A DNA stretch of 64,000 bases from Siphonodentalium dalli (taxonomy: Eukaryota > Mollusca > Scaphopoda > Gadilida > Siphonodentaliidae), in the NCBI GenBank assembly GCA_032622095.1, contig CP136066.1:105235319-105299318 (forward strand). The letters run 5' to 3'. The position numbers and the translations under genes are program-made. Below, piece by piece: positions 50,915 through 60,102 of this stretch. Every line of letters begins with the position of its first letter. Positions within the stretch are counted from its first letter, which is position 1. The notes under the pieces were generated by a model, which saw nothing but the letters and a program-made list of their open reading frames with translations, made no database searches and had not been told where the DNA came from.

Positions 50915-51289
50915 TATATTCTGGCGAAGCTCCACCCACATTTTTACATCTGTTTCTTCGTGCAATGCTGCTAAACCTTCCATGACTGAAACATCCTCAA
51001 ATTGTTCGAAAACCCTGTGCCAATGCATTCTCTTATATATACGAGTCTCCCATTTATTGGGAGCCTCGCATATATAAGAGCATACATTGGCCTATCAATA
51101 TTTACCTTGACCTTACAGGCCAGTGCATTCTCTTATATATGCGAGGCTTCCTGTTGGAGACTCGCATATATAAAAGAGTGCACTGCCACATGATCCTAAA
51201 AGCTGCACCAGGGCAGCTCCCGTCATGAAAGGGTTAATGTGTCGCGTGCAGCTCCATGTATACAATATTTAAATGTTTACTGAAGTTAT
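50915..51289 (-). pseudogene. Decayed tandem copies of the 51290-51565 zinc-finger exon
   Basis: Sequence coding the second finger of the adjacent exon (plus strand ATTCTGGCGAA..CC..CCACATTTAT) recurs at about 51293-51355 and about 50927-50975. Both also keep the CTTCGTGCAATGCTGCT segment that precedes it in the exon, where it reads CCGCCCAATGCTGTT. The 51293 copy has a deletion of about 5 nt plus stops. The 50927 copy is interrupted by the TTAA MITE at 50972-51237, beyond which its remainder (GTGTCGCGTGCAGCTCC) continues. These are dead exon duplicates; the intact exon's own frame reads out through the first of them. Confidence 0.65.
50972..51237. mobile_element. piggyBac-type MITE P3 inside a dead zinc-finger copy
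   Basis: The right end TCATGAAAGGGTTAA is intact; the left end is mutated (CTAAACCTTCCATGAC). Inside are two hairpins of the TCTTATATATGCGAG module (about 51022-51092 and 51118-51186). It inserted into the decayed zinc-finger copy, so it is later than that duplication. Confidence 0.7.
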
Positions 51290-51565
51290 CTATTCTGGCG
51301 AAGCGCTGACCACATTTATTACATCTGTTTCTTCGTGCAATGCTGCTTGAGGTGTCGCGCGTAGCTCCGCAAGATGTACAGTATATATATGTGTACTGAG
51401 GTTATCTATTCTGGCGAAACGCCGCCCACATTTATAACACTGATTTGGTTTCTCCGCCCAATGCTGTTTCAGGTGTCGGGTGAGGTTGTGTTTCAGAGTG
51501 AAACTATTTCCACAAATATGGCACGCCAGAACGGCAGGGCTTGAATCCCCCTCGCCCACATAACT
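51290..51565 (-). CDS. Two-finger C2H2 alternative 3' exon with stop
   Basis: A polypyrimidine tract and CAG acceptor (AG at 51566-51567) lead in phase 0 into S-Y-V-G-E-G. Finger 1 is CHICGNSFTLKHNLTRHLKQH and finger 2 begins CYKCGRRFARIDNLSTH, both canonical C2H2 (C-x2-C-x12-H-x3/4-H). A tail of about 30 residues ends at the stop at 51290. The last part of the tail is translated from what is, on homology, a duplicated finger exon read in another frame, so the tail is probably newly acquired. Likely a DNA-binding isoform end of a nuclear transcription factor; the upstream shared exons are not in view. Confidence 0.82.
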   Translation of the reverse strand, partial: SYVGEGDSSPAVLACHICGNSFTLKHNLTRHLKQHWAEKPNQCYKCGRRFARIDNLSTHIYTVHLAELRATPQAALHEETDVINVVSASPE

Positions 51566-51796
51566 CTGAAACAGAAACAAGGCGTGAATTTACTAAACTG
51601 GCTCAAACGTGACTACATGACTCGAATCTGCTCCATGGGTCAGGGGCAAATACAACTCCAAGAAGTAAACATACATGTACATGTGCATGCATAGATCACT
51701 CCCATTCAATGTGAGATGAATACACTGATGCGGTCTATTCGGAATCCTGAATACCAGAATACCAGTTAACAGAAAGTGTTGAATCCTTTGCACCAT

Positions 51797-52625
51797 CTAT
51801 TATATATTTTGGAAGATCTGTGTGTGTGTGTGTGAGGGTGTGTCTGTGTGTGTGTCTGTCTGTAATCGATGGACTCAAAAACGGCCGAGCCGATTTCGAT
51901 GAAACTTGGTATTTTCGGCCGGGGAGTGACATGGGCATATTAATTTGCCCGTGCGACGTGACCTTAACATCAGGTAATTTCAAGGTCAAACGCCCGAATA
52001 TCACGGGATTTCGATGTAACTTGGTGTGTGGGTGTATTTTCGGCCGGGGAGTGGCATAAACCTATTAATTTGCCCGTGCGACGTGACCATGACCTTGAAA
52101 TCGGGTCATTTCAAGGTCAAACGCCCGAATATCACAGAATTTCGATGAAACTTGGTATGTGGGGTTACTTTTGTATGGGGAGTATCATAAGCATATTAAT
52201 TTGCCCGTGCGACATGACCTTGAAATCGGGTCATTTCAAGGTCAAACGCCCGAATATCACGGGATTTCGATGAAACTTGGTATGTGGGAATACTTTCGTA
52301 TGGGGAGTCTCATAAGCATATCCATTTGCCTGTGCGATGTGACCTTGAAATCGGGTCAATTCAAGGTCAAATCGCCAATTTTGATTGTATTTTGACGAAA
52401 TTTTATACATATGGTTACTTTTGTCCACTGGGTGTTTTGGACGGGTCAAATCGTGACCCCGACCTGACCTTGACCTTCAAAATGATCAATTCAAGGTCAA
52501 ATCGGGTACTTTTGTCGGGTACTTTTGTTCGGGCAGTGTTTTGGACGGGTCAAAAAGACCTGACCTTGGCCTTCAAAATAGACAATTCAAGGTCAAAGCC
52601 CGGACGAAGTCGGGTCACATTCTAG
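51797..52625 (+). repeat. Dispersed 'gaccttgacctt' repeat, multi-unit copy
   Basis: Begins TCTATTATATATTTTGG, runs through a TG-rich microsatellite (51819-51862), then about six units of roughly 95-115 bp alternating TTTCGATGAAACTTGGTATG, GCATATTAATTTGCCCGTGCGA, and TGACCTTGAAATCGGGTCA with TTTCAAGGTCAAACGCCCG. It ends GTCGGGTCACATTCTAG. Same family as 43707-44853. The overlapping 70-110-codon ORFs on both strands are repeat translations. Confidence 0.65.
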
Positions 52626-52998
52626 TATCATATATTTCACGAATTTGCTGAAGTAATATCGACAACTTAATCATATCAAGAGGTATTGGACTGAATTACA
52701 TCAAAATATTTCATTCGGGGTGGAAGATAATCCAAATTTTTGCAGTTTCAGTTATTGTACAATATGCATACAAACATTTTTATTGAATCCTGAATACTGT
52801 CAACAATTTGGTATACATATGAAAATGGTCTATTTCTTTGATGAAATCACAAAGTTCAAATTTCGAAGATCTTTTTTCAGCTCAGAAGCTTTGTCCTTAA
52901 TGTGGCATGTAAATTGAAAACTTGAGCTGCATTTTGGAGACAAATTGGTGTAACATATCATTTCAAATGGTAGAGGAGGCTGTTTCTTTACATATACA
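52626..52998. other. No gene recognised
   Basis: AT-rich sequence with opposing short ORFs (52720-52917 plus, 52830-53051 minus) and no identifiable feature. Confidence 0.45.
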
Positions 52999-53205
52999 TT
53001 AACCCTTTTTATACTGAATTGATTCACCCTTTCAGTTATAAAAGTATACATTGGAATGGTCTAATAATCATTTGGAGGGGTGTTCAGGTAACAAAATCAG
53101 ACAACAGCGAGAAAAACAGATAATACAAGAGCAGAATCATTGAATGATTCATACTAAGGGAACTAGTCTCCTCAACAGGTATTTTAATAGTATAAAAAGG
53201 GTTAA
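52999..53205. mobile_element. TTAA MITE carrying a satellite-like interior (S1)
   Basis: Perfect 17-bp inverted ends TTAACCCTTTTTATACT / AGTATAAAAAGGGTTAA bound 207 bp at TTAA, a piggyBac-type structure. The interior reads CAGTTATAAAAGTATACATTGGAATGGTC, TCATTTGGAGGGGTGTTCAG and then GACAACAGCGAG. The first two correspond to the satellite monomer of 4803-41262; the third to the block in the array's last unit. It contains about one monomer and no tandem expansion. Confidence 0.78.
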
Positions 53206-53418
53206 CTATACTTAAAGATGGTATGACCAAAGTCCCAATTTATAGCAGACAAATGACATGAATTTTGGATCGTGGAGCAGTTTATTTTAGTTATGCCAAA
53301 AGTATAATATAGTGGTTTTTTTGTTGGAAAATGACTAGCCAAGGAGTTCAAAATTTTGTATAGCATCATCATCATCAGTTGCAAATTGCTGAATTGCCAT
53401 ATTAAACAATTATTCCAG
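53206..53418. other. No gene recognised
   Basis: Contains TTAAAGATGGTATGACC near 53213, similar to the left terminus of the element at 41912, but no matching right end nearby. Otherwise AT-rich non-coding DNA. Confidence 0.4.
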
Positions 53419-53590
53419 AATAGGGGTGCTTGCATGGTCTCAATGTGACCATTCAGAGTATTGATTTCTGTGTAGGATGCAGCTCAGATTAATCTGAGGA
53501 CTGGTTTGATATTTTGATTACATGTATATGGTTTCTTCGATGTCGCTGTTTAATAGTTCTGCTTCATGCAAGGTGTCGAGGCATGTATTG
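53419..53590 (-). pseudogene. Decayed copy of the 57297-57506 zinc-finger exon
   Basis: Plus-strand blocks AATAGGGGTGCTTGC, TATGGTTTCTTCGATGTCGCTGT and AGTTCTGCTTCA occur in the same order and spacing as in the intact exon at 57297-57506. Insertions, substitutions and stops destroy the finger frame, and no acceptor is recognisable. It is a dead exon duplicate in the same orientation. Confidence 0.65.
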
Positions 53591-54104
53591 TTTTAATATT
53601 TTTTATTGTGATCATTCTCATGATATGTACATGTATATAAGTGATACAGAACATACAAATTAATTTTAAAACAGTTGGGTAACAGATTACTAAATCATAT
53701 AATGTACTCTTCAGAATTTATATCTTCTGTTTTTGAATGATTATGTCAGTTTCTGTGATTCAATGATAAAAGATAACATTTCTTTGTATTCAATATTCAC
53801 TAATTCAGTAATTTTTTAGAATGTTGCAATTTTGTATACATGTTAAGAGGAGAGGCCAATAGATGTTTAACCCCTCCTTTGGTGATTGTAAATAGATATG
53901 ATCGGAATTAGATTACCACAGCATAATGTAATTATGTTATGTTATGTTAGAAGTACCTGTTCATGGAATTATACATTATGTAGTTCGCCCACTGAGACAT
54001 CTATACACTCGTACTAGTAGATCAATCGAAAAAACAACGTTGATGGCATATATAATAACATTGGAATACCATAGGACCCTTAACCTGAGATAATCGAACA
54101 CAGT
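53591..54104. other. No gene recognised
   Basis: AT-rich. The start (TTTTAATATTTTTTATTGTGATC) resembles the LINE 3' region near 46484, so a LINE tail fragment is possible. A GTTATGTTATGTTA run lies near 53936. Confidence 0.4.
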
Positions 54105-54245
54105 CCACATGGACGCCGGGAGCACCAAAGGGCAACGGGGCAAACCAGTCAGGAGGGCACTTTTCGGGTACCCCTGGGTCAGTGCAAGGGGGGCAAGTGA
54201 CCCTGCATGCTCCCCTTCTCCGCCATCCCTGACAGTCCATACCAT
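54105..54245 (-). other. GC-rich island, possible but unproven exon
   Basis: About 140 bp of markedly GC-rich sequence sits in AT-rich DNA, bracketed by CAGTCCA-containing ends (CACAGTCCACATGG and GACAGTCCATACCATGG). Minus-strand frames here are open and one is rich in cysteine and proline (CPPCTDPG, CPPDWF). There is no recognised domain or clear splice site, and two frames are open at once, which argues against simple coding. Confidence 0.25.
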
Positions 54246-54460
54246 GGTGGTCAGTATAGCTTTCAAGAAAAATAGTTTAGACCATACAAAAGTGTTATCT
54301 ATATATTGTTTATACATCCATAATATGATGATGATGCTGGCCAATATGACACCGAAACAGATTACTACAGTTCATATAAAAGAGAGTAAGTAGCACTCAA
54401 TAAAAAAAATTCAGACTTTACAATGTTTTAGTAGCTGGGACGCTAAACTCCATATAACCT

Positions 54461-54979
54461 TTAAAGATACGGGCGGCGTTGGCGGTGGGTATGCTGTTAA
54501 AATATTCACCTCCGTCAAAAACCGCCATAAACAGAAGGAATAGTAAGATATAGACAGACTTTGTTCTTATGCCAATCAGAAATATGGCATAAACAGTATG
54601 TTATTGTCAATTTTTCCCATTTGTTGTGTAAACAAAAGCAAAAAACGTTACGTTTCCTGGCTTTTGTTTAGATCCGGATATGGTAAACATAAAGAGCGTT
54701 ATTTGTTAGTTTTCCTAATATGGAAATAATAAAGAGCGTTTATATCATTTTTGTGTGATAAACAATAGAATTGCGCTGTAAACAGAAGCACAACTTCTGT
54801 AACACGAGTAGTCTCTTGTTTACGTACACCATCGTACGTCTTGACGACAATATACTATTTACGTGCTGATTATGTTTGGCATATGAGCGGAACTGTATAT
54901 ATATTTTGGTGTTCCTACTGTTGATGGCGATTTGAACAAATATAAATATTTCTGCAACGAACGCCGCCCGTGCCTTTAA
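54461..54979. mobile_element. TTAAAG-ended foldback element, long version
   Basis: Ends TTAAAGATACGGGCGGCGTT and AACGCCGCCCGTGCCTTTAA are inverted matches, and inner blocks (TAAACAGAAGG, TATGTTATTGTCAA, TGTAAACAAAAGC) partly pair across the element. It is related to 61417-61795, which shares the inner blocks. The 92-codon minus ORF within it is incidental. Confidence 0.65.
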
Positions 54980-55019
54980 TGTTAATCTGCTAAGTGCTCT
55001 GTGGCCCCTATAATTCAAA

Positions 55020-55450
55020 CAACCATGACAATATGAATAAATTGGAAGCTATGGTTCTGGCAATAACCCACACCAACATCTGCCATCTTGGGCTGGAGAA
55101 TTTTTTTTTTAAGTACTTATTTGATTGAGTGTTTATCTGAGCCTTATTTTGCCTCCTGTCTAGGACCCCCTGACATGATGAACTGATAACAGCCCTAAAT
55201 GCTCCATTGTAATAAATAGATATTGTTCATACATACACATGTAGTATAGCATTGATTTCTGTTCTTGAGAAGAAATCCAATAAAAGCCCCATAGCCTTCA
55301 ATGTTAAACTTCTGACCCCTCAGTGGCCCCTAAAAATCACTCAACCATGACCCTATGAACAAATTATAACCTGGGTATATTATAATAACATTCCCTATCA
55401 AGTATTGAGGAAATCCTTCCCAGTTTATGATATGCAATAGCTAAAAGTAG
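55020..55450. other. No gene recognised
   Basis: A diffuse AT-rich stretch containing CAACCATGAC(A/C)ATATGAA-type blocks at about 55020 and 55339, suggesting a degraded dispersed repeat. No coding signal. Confidence 0.4.
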
Positions 55451-55451
55451 C

Positions 55452-55698
55452 TTAACCCTTTGAGTGCCAGGTCGATTTTTGTATCAACCCATATACCCTG
55501 TGCCAATGCATTCTCTTATATATGCGAGTCGACCATAGGTCGCCTCGCATATATAAGAGAATGCATTGGCCTAACAATTTTTTTTATTTTTTTTTTACAA
55601 TTTTTTACAATTTTAATAATTTATTCTTATATTCTTTAACAGACTTATTTTGTAGGTTTAGGGCCGATGAGATCGGCCCCTGGCACTCAAAGGGTTAA
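55452..55698 (-). mobile_element. piggyBac-type MITE P5, inverted copy of P1
   Basis: TTAACCCTTTGAGTGCCAGG to CCTGGCACTCAAAGGGTTAA, 247 bp, TTAA at both ends, with one TCTTATATATGCGAG hairpin inside. It is the reverse complement of 4354-4601 with very few differences. Confidence 0.78.
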
Positions 55699-55744
55699 TT
55701 CAATAAATCAAATTGGTCTCCAGGCCTTAAAGTTCTCTTTTTTC

Positions 55745-56270
55745 TCACAGTGGGAAGCCTGTTATCATCAGGAATTCTCAAATCTGGATAATTCTAACTT
55801 CTAAGTTGAAAAGGGCCACAACTCCAGTAAAAATAATCTGATCAAACCCATATTCAAACTCGATCCGTATTTAGGCTGAGAAATTCACGTTCCAAATTTG
55901 GTTCCGATCAGATAAAAAATGAGTTATTGCAGGACGCGTGAATTCTAAGTAAAAAAAAAAGGGCATATCTCTGTAAAAAAAAAAATCTCAATCAGTATTT
56001 TGGGCTGAGAAACTCACATATAAAAATTTGGTTCCGATGTTTGAGTTATCGCAGCATGAGTAAATTCTGAGTAAAAAAGGACAATAACGCTGTAAATTAA
56101 AAACACAAATTTCTATTTTGGGCTGAGAAACTCATATACAAAATTTGGTTCCGTCGAGAGTTTGGGTTATTGCGCCATGCGTCAAGTGTCTATGGACAGA
56201 TGGACAGGCAGTCGGTCATGACGGCACGACAGACAGACGGACAAACGACGAGTGGTCATTCCGGACGTCA
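55745..56270 (+). repeat. Tandem units around GGCTGAGAAA, ending in a GGACAGACGG tail
   Basis: GGCTGAGAAACTCA with flanking AAATTTGGTTCCG and a GAGTTATTGCAGGACG-type block recurs at 55874, 56003 and 56121 (periods about 129 and 118). The 3' side ends in an ACAGACAGACGGACAAACG stretch. This is a dispersed repeat with internal tandem units; the 67- and 92-codon ORFs across its tail are incidental. Confidence 0.6.
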
Positions 56271-56344
56271 ACACTGTGTGTACCATATAAAATACTATAT
56301 TGCATACATTTCTCTTGCCGCTCAGCATTATCAGACAATAATAA

Positions 56345-56596
56345 TTAATCCATATTCAAAGAGAAATCTAATTGAGTCCCATAAATCTTGGAAAAATTTT
56401 CCAGGAAGGAAGGAATCAATTCAATCTCTCGGTCAAGGCTCAAAATAAGTGGCCGGTCATGGTCATTGTCCGATGAAAAATAGCTTATGTCCAGTGCACT
56501 TCTGTATCTGTCGGACAGTTTGACCAATGCATATTTTAAAACAATCTGTATCTGTTTGAGTACGGCCACGGAGCCACTACTGGCCAAATAGGACAT
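56345..56596 (-). CDS. Uncharacterised 83-codon ORF
   Basis: A minus-strand open frame with a plausible mixed composition (SDRYRSALDISYFSS, LSLDREIELIPSFLENF) and little low complexity. A pyrimidine-rich tract precedes the ATG but reads TTTCAATG rather than CAG. No domain is recognised. It could be a lineage-specific exon, a transposon fragment or chance. It lies on the same strand as the zinc-finger exons, but has no cysteine-histidine pattern. Confidence 0.22.
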   Translation of the reverse strand: MSYLASSGSVAVLKQIQIVLKYALVKLSDRYRSALDISYFSSDNDHDRPLILSLDREIELIPSFLENFSKIYGTQLDFSLNMD

Positions 56597-56780
56597 TGAA
56601 AGTAAAAAATAGTGAATATAATTATGTTGTTTGTGAATTACATGTGTATTTATTAATCGAAGTAAAGTTTTTGAACTTTTGAAAACAAAAATAACATAGG
56701 TTTTTCCCAGGTGGCGATTGGACGCTCACTAAAATAATTTGTCGATTGTAAATTTAAATACTCTCATACAGTATATCTGA

Positions 56781-56838
56781 AAAATGACAGGCACCATTTT
56801 GAAATGACCAACACCATCAATTTGGTGCCTGTCATTTT
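56781..56838. repeat. Perfect 16-bp stem hairpin
   Basis: AAAATGACAGGCACCA at 56781-56796 and its exact reverse complement TGGTGCCTGTCATTTT ending at 56838 enclose a loop of about 26 nt. The surrounding 56600-57060 is otherwise AT-rich with no gene seen. It may be a miniature inverted-repeat element or a local palindrome. Confidence 0.55.
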
Positions 56839-57062
56839 GACAGGCAGAATTGTTTTTTATTTTGAGCCTTGCTCTCGGTTAATTTGCAGATACTCAATAA
56901 GCACTATAATTTTGGATCATTGTTAAAAAGAATATAGCATAAATTCAACCTATTGTCTCGGTCTCCATTTATTTCAAAGAGCCCTTTTCATCTAGAATAT
57001 TTTGTAGTTTCAATAAAATTGTCTTTGAATTAGGGCATTCATTTCAAGATGTTTGTATGGTG

Positions 57063-57279
57063 TATAGTAATGCCCTAAATAATCAACTCCTTAACCACAG
57101 CAGAATTATGGGTAACTTTTCAGGATTTAGTCGGAAATATGGCTTGTTGCCATTCATCGGAAAATTCTCACTGAGAGCTTTCTGATGAATGGCAATAAGC
57201 CATATTTCCGACTAAATCCTGAAAAATTACCCACAATTCTGCTGTGGTTGAGGAGTCGATTATTTAGGGCATTAATATA
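57063..57279. mobile_element. Pogo/Tigger-like foldback MITE, copy 4
   Basis: TA-TAGTAATGCCCTAAATAA to ATTTAGGGCATTAATATA, 217 bp, with the same inner arms as copy 1 and a few mismatches. It lies about 17 bp beyond the stop codon of the zinc-finger exon 57297-57506, inside what would be its 3' UTR. Confidence 0.72.
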
Positions 57280-57296
57280 TAGGGAACAGGGCATCT

Positions 57297-57506
57297 CTAA
57301 TCAGAAGGCAGGGAGATTATCCCACAATAGGGGTGCTTGCCCTCAATATGACACTTCAAACTGTCGATTCGTGTGTATGATGCCCCGCACTGAGAACACT
57401 GGTGTGGTTTTTTGATTATATGGTTTCTTCGATGTCGCTGTAAGTTCTGCTTCAAGGTGTATGTTGAGCCACAGACATCACATGCGTATCCACCCTGACG
57501 AACACG
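57297..57506 (-). CDS. Two-finger C2H2 alternative 3' exon with stop
   Basis: On the minus strand CTTTCAG (AG at 57507-57508) leads in phase 0 into R-V-R-Q-G-G-Y. Finger 1 is CDVCGSTYTLKQNLQRH followed by RRNH; finger 2 is CSQCGASYTRIDSLKCH followed by IEGKH. Both are canonical C-x2-C-x12-H-x3/4-H. A tail of about a dozen residues ends at TAG 57297-57299. It has no internal ATG-initiated long frame, so simple ORF calling misses it. Its fingers resemble those of the 51290 and 61934 exons. A decayed duplicate is at 53419-53590. Confidence 0.82.
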   Translation of the reverse strand, partial: RVRQGGYACDVCGSTYTLKQNLQRHRRNHIIKKPHQCSQCGASYTRIDSLKCHIEGKHPYCGIISLPSD

Positions 57507-57906
57507 CTGAAAGGGAAACAGAACCTAACATTCAGTGTTCGTCCAGCGGAGGAGTAAAAAAAAAAAATCTAATCAAGTATGGCTGGAGAGGTTTAATACT
57601 ACGTTTTGAGATTTTTGCAGCTTTCGACCAGGAACCCATCTATTCAACAAGAGACATTGAGTGCGCGCAAATAAACAGACATGTGAGTCACAAAAGCAAT
57701 GGCGGACAACAAAGATACCAATTATCATTCACTAGTCAGTTATATCAACTTTAAACTCTGAGATGAAAATCATTCATTAAAATGTACTTTTACTTTCATG
57801 AACTAGAAATTTAGACATTTGCTGTCAAATTTCGTGCAATAGACTGTTCCTTGTCTTTGTTCACCACAAAATTGAAAACCTAGTAACCGGACCCTTTCTG
57901 CGCAAG
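57507..57906. other. Presumed intron; no gene recognised
   Basis: Upstream of the acceptor in transcription direction. It contains a run of A near 57548 and no exon-like frame on the minus strand. The plus-strand 97-codon frame at 57461-57754 overlaps the zinc-finger exon's acceptor and is a shadow. Confidence 0.45.
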
Positions 57907-58106
57907 TACAGTAATGCCCTAAATAATCGACTCCTTAACCACAGCAGAATTATGGGTAACTTTTCAGGATTAAGTCGGAAATATGGCTTGTTGCCATTCA
58001 TCGGAAAGCTCTCAGTGAATGGCAAGCCATATTTCCGACTAAATCCTGAAAAGTTACCCATAATTCTGCTCTGGTTGAGAAGTCGATTATTTAGGGCATT
58101 ACTGTA
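57907..58106. mobile_element. Pogo/Tigger-like foldback MITE, copy 5
   Basis: TA-CAGTAATGCCCTAAATAA to TTAGGGCATTACTG-TA, 200 bp, with a shorter central loop than copy 1. It lies in the presumed intron between the zinc-finger exons at 57297 and 61934. Confidence 0.75.
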
Positions 58107-58593
58107 TCGTGATTACTGTGGGTGATTGTTCAAGGACAAAAGCATTTTATTCAGCAGCTCAAAATTTTTTAAATTAGATTGTCTATTTCTAGCTTTGTTT
58201 GGAGTTGTAAATCTTTATAACATGAGGAGAAGTCCTACCCTTTGTTCATAAATCAAGAGAGTTTGTGTGAATTGGTAATTTAGGAGTAATGTATTTCGAA
58301 AACAAAGATGAAATTGGGTCCATTTTCAGCTGCTGTCGTTGCCCAAAACATCCGTTATGACAAGTGATGCTCCAATAAAAGTGGGAAAACTTCTATTATT
58401 GACCTCAAGCATTGACAGATTATAACCGCCTACAAAAATTCTTTATTCTCATGACTACGTCTGTGGCAGGAACATATCATCCATTGAGATAGATACATGT
58501 ATGTTCTATTTCCAAACAAAGGCTGTGCAATATTCACCATCAGTTTCTTTAACCAACAGTGAGACATAACATATGAAAGTGTCAATGACAATG
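58107..58593. other. No gene recognised
   Basis: AT-rich intronic-looking DNA without open frames, inverted repeats or known dispersed repeats that I can see. Confidence 0.45.
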
Positions 58594-59256
58594 TAGCTCA
58601 ACTTGGATTTTGGGGGGGGGGGGGTAATTTCATTGTTACAGTTAATAGAGCAATTGAGAATGCAGAAAGTTTAAATGTCTAAGTAATATTAGATGTCAAC
58701 ATGAAGATTTATGATATATATAAAGTAAAATCCAAGATGGTTGCTGGTGGCCATGTTTTTAAATGAAATTCGGAAAAATTTGATGGCTCCCATTTCGACT
58801 TCACCCCGAAGATCCATATGAAGTTTGGTGACGATCAGATGAATGATGTGGTCTGTAGAGTGTGCCAAAGGTTTAGTCAGTAAAATCCAAGATGGCCGGT
58901 GGCAGCCATGTTTTTTAACGTATTTTGGTTAAAATAAGAGGCTACCATCTAAAACGTCACCCTGATGATCCATATGAAGTTTGGGGATGATCGGGTGTGA
59001 GATGAGGGCAGCAGGGTGTGCCATATGGATTCAAATTTAAAATCAAAGATGGCTGCTGGTGGCCATGTTTTTTAGCGAATTTCAATCAAAATAGGAGGCT
59101 CACATTTAGAGGTCACCCCAGAGATCCATATCAAGTTTGGTGACGATCTGATGAGAGATGTGACCTGTAGGGTGAGCTAACGGAAATTGTTGATGGACGA
59201 ATGACAGACCCCAAACCATGGCAATAGCTCAAACTTGACTTTGTCAAGTTGAGCTA
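58594..59256. mobile_element. TIR element with three internal tandem units
   Basis: TAGCTCAACTTG (58594-58605) and its exact reverse complement CAAGTTGAGCTA (59245-59256) bound 663 bp. Inside, AAGATGG(C/T)... GGCCATGTTTTT plus ATCCATATGAAGTTTGG repeats about every 155-157 bp (58734, 58889, 59046). A G-run lies at about 58611-58624. It looks like a non-autonomous DNA element with a tandemly repeated core. Non-coding as far as I can see. Confidence 0.6.
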
Positions 59257-59285
59257 ACTAGTAGTCCACTGTAATCCATATGTTA

Positions 59286-59570
59286 TACAGTAATGCTCTA
59301 AGTAATCGACTTCTTAACCACAGCAGAATTATGGGTAACTTTTCAGGATTAGTCGGAAATATGGCTTGTTGCCATTCATCAGAAAGCTCTCAGGGAGAGC
59401 TTTCCGATGAATGGCAACAAGCCATATTTCCGGCTTGTTGCCATTCATCAGAAAGCTCTCAGGGAGAGCTTTCCGATGAATGGCAACAAGCCATATTTCC
59501 GACTAAATCCTGAAAAGTTACCCATAATTCTGCTGTGGTTAAAAAGTCGATTACTTAGGGCATTACTGTA
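59286..59570. mobile_element. Pogo/Tigger-like foldback MITE, copy 6, centre multiplied
   Basis: TA-CAGTAATGCTCTAAG to TTAGGGCATTACTG-TA, 285 bp. The central palindrome (GCTTGTTGCCATTCATCAGAAAGCTCTC and its reverse) is present twice in succession, so the element has grown by duplication of its own hairpin centre. Confidence 0.75.
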
Positions 59571-59985
59571 GGTGCCGTTTTAATATTACCAAATTTGTAT
59601 ATAATCTTTTATGTATCATGATACATGCGCACATCATGCATTGTTTTATTAAAGCTTTTAATTGGTTAACTGGAATGTGTGTCAATGTGTATGCTCGTGA
59701 TAGCATGAACGCTAGTGTCACCATGCACACGGATTATCACTCACCCTGTAACTGGTGGGAAATTAGATCGGTCTGGGGTGTCAGCCGTTCACTGGTATTT
59801 GAAATGGTCAGATGTCAGATGATTCTCCATTATTAGATATTATTTTGAGATACAAACTTAATTATAAGGATTATATTAGCTGTGCTAGGCCAAATTATTC
59901 AGTTGATCTTTTAAAATATACCTTATTGACCCTCAAACTGTGTTGTTGGACTTAGCTATAGTAAATTTAGGTAACACATAATACC
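59571..59985. other. No gene recognised
   Basis: Contains a plus-strand 72-codon frame (59618-59836) without recognisable features. I treat it as non-coding. Confidence 0.4.
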
Positions 59986-59988
59986 ACC

Positions 59989-60102
59989 ACCCCTGCTCAG
60001 TGGTCCTGCTAAAATGCTATGATGCCCTAACAGCATCATAGCAATTCAGTGGGACCCAACCACATCATAGCAAATTAGCAGGACCACTTGACCAGGGGTA
60101 AT
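59989..60102. mobile_element. Small foldback element (about 114 bp)
   Basis: ACCCCTGCTCAGTGGTCCTG...ATGCTATGATG at the left pairs with CATCATAGCAAATTAGCAGG..CCACTTGACCAGGGGTA at the right with few mismatches, and a further copy of CATCATAGCAATT lies in the loop. A hairpin-shaped MITE; no target duplication is obvious. Confidence 0.55.

Noticed and set aside
51735-52625. Several 70-113-codon ORFs on both strands
   Set aside because: They are translations of the tandem GACCTTGACC-type repeat and appear in all frames.
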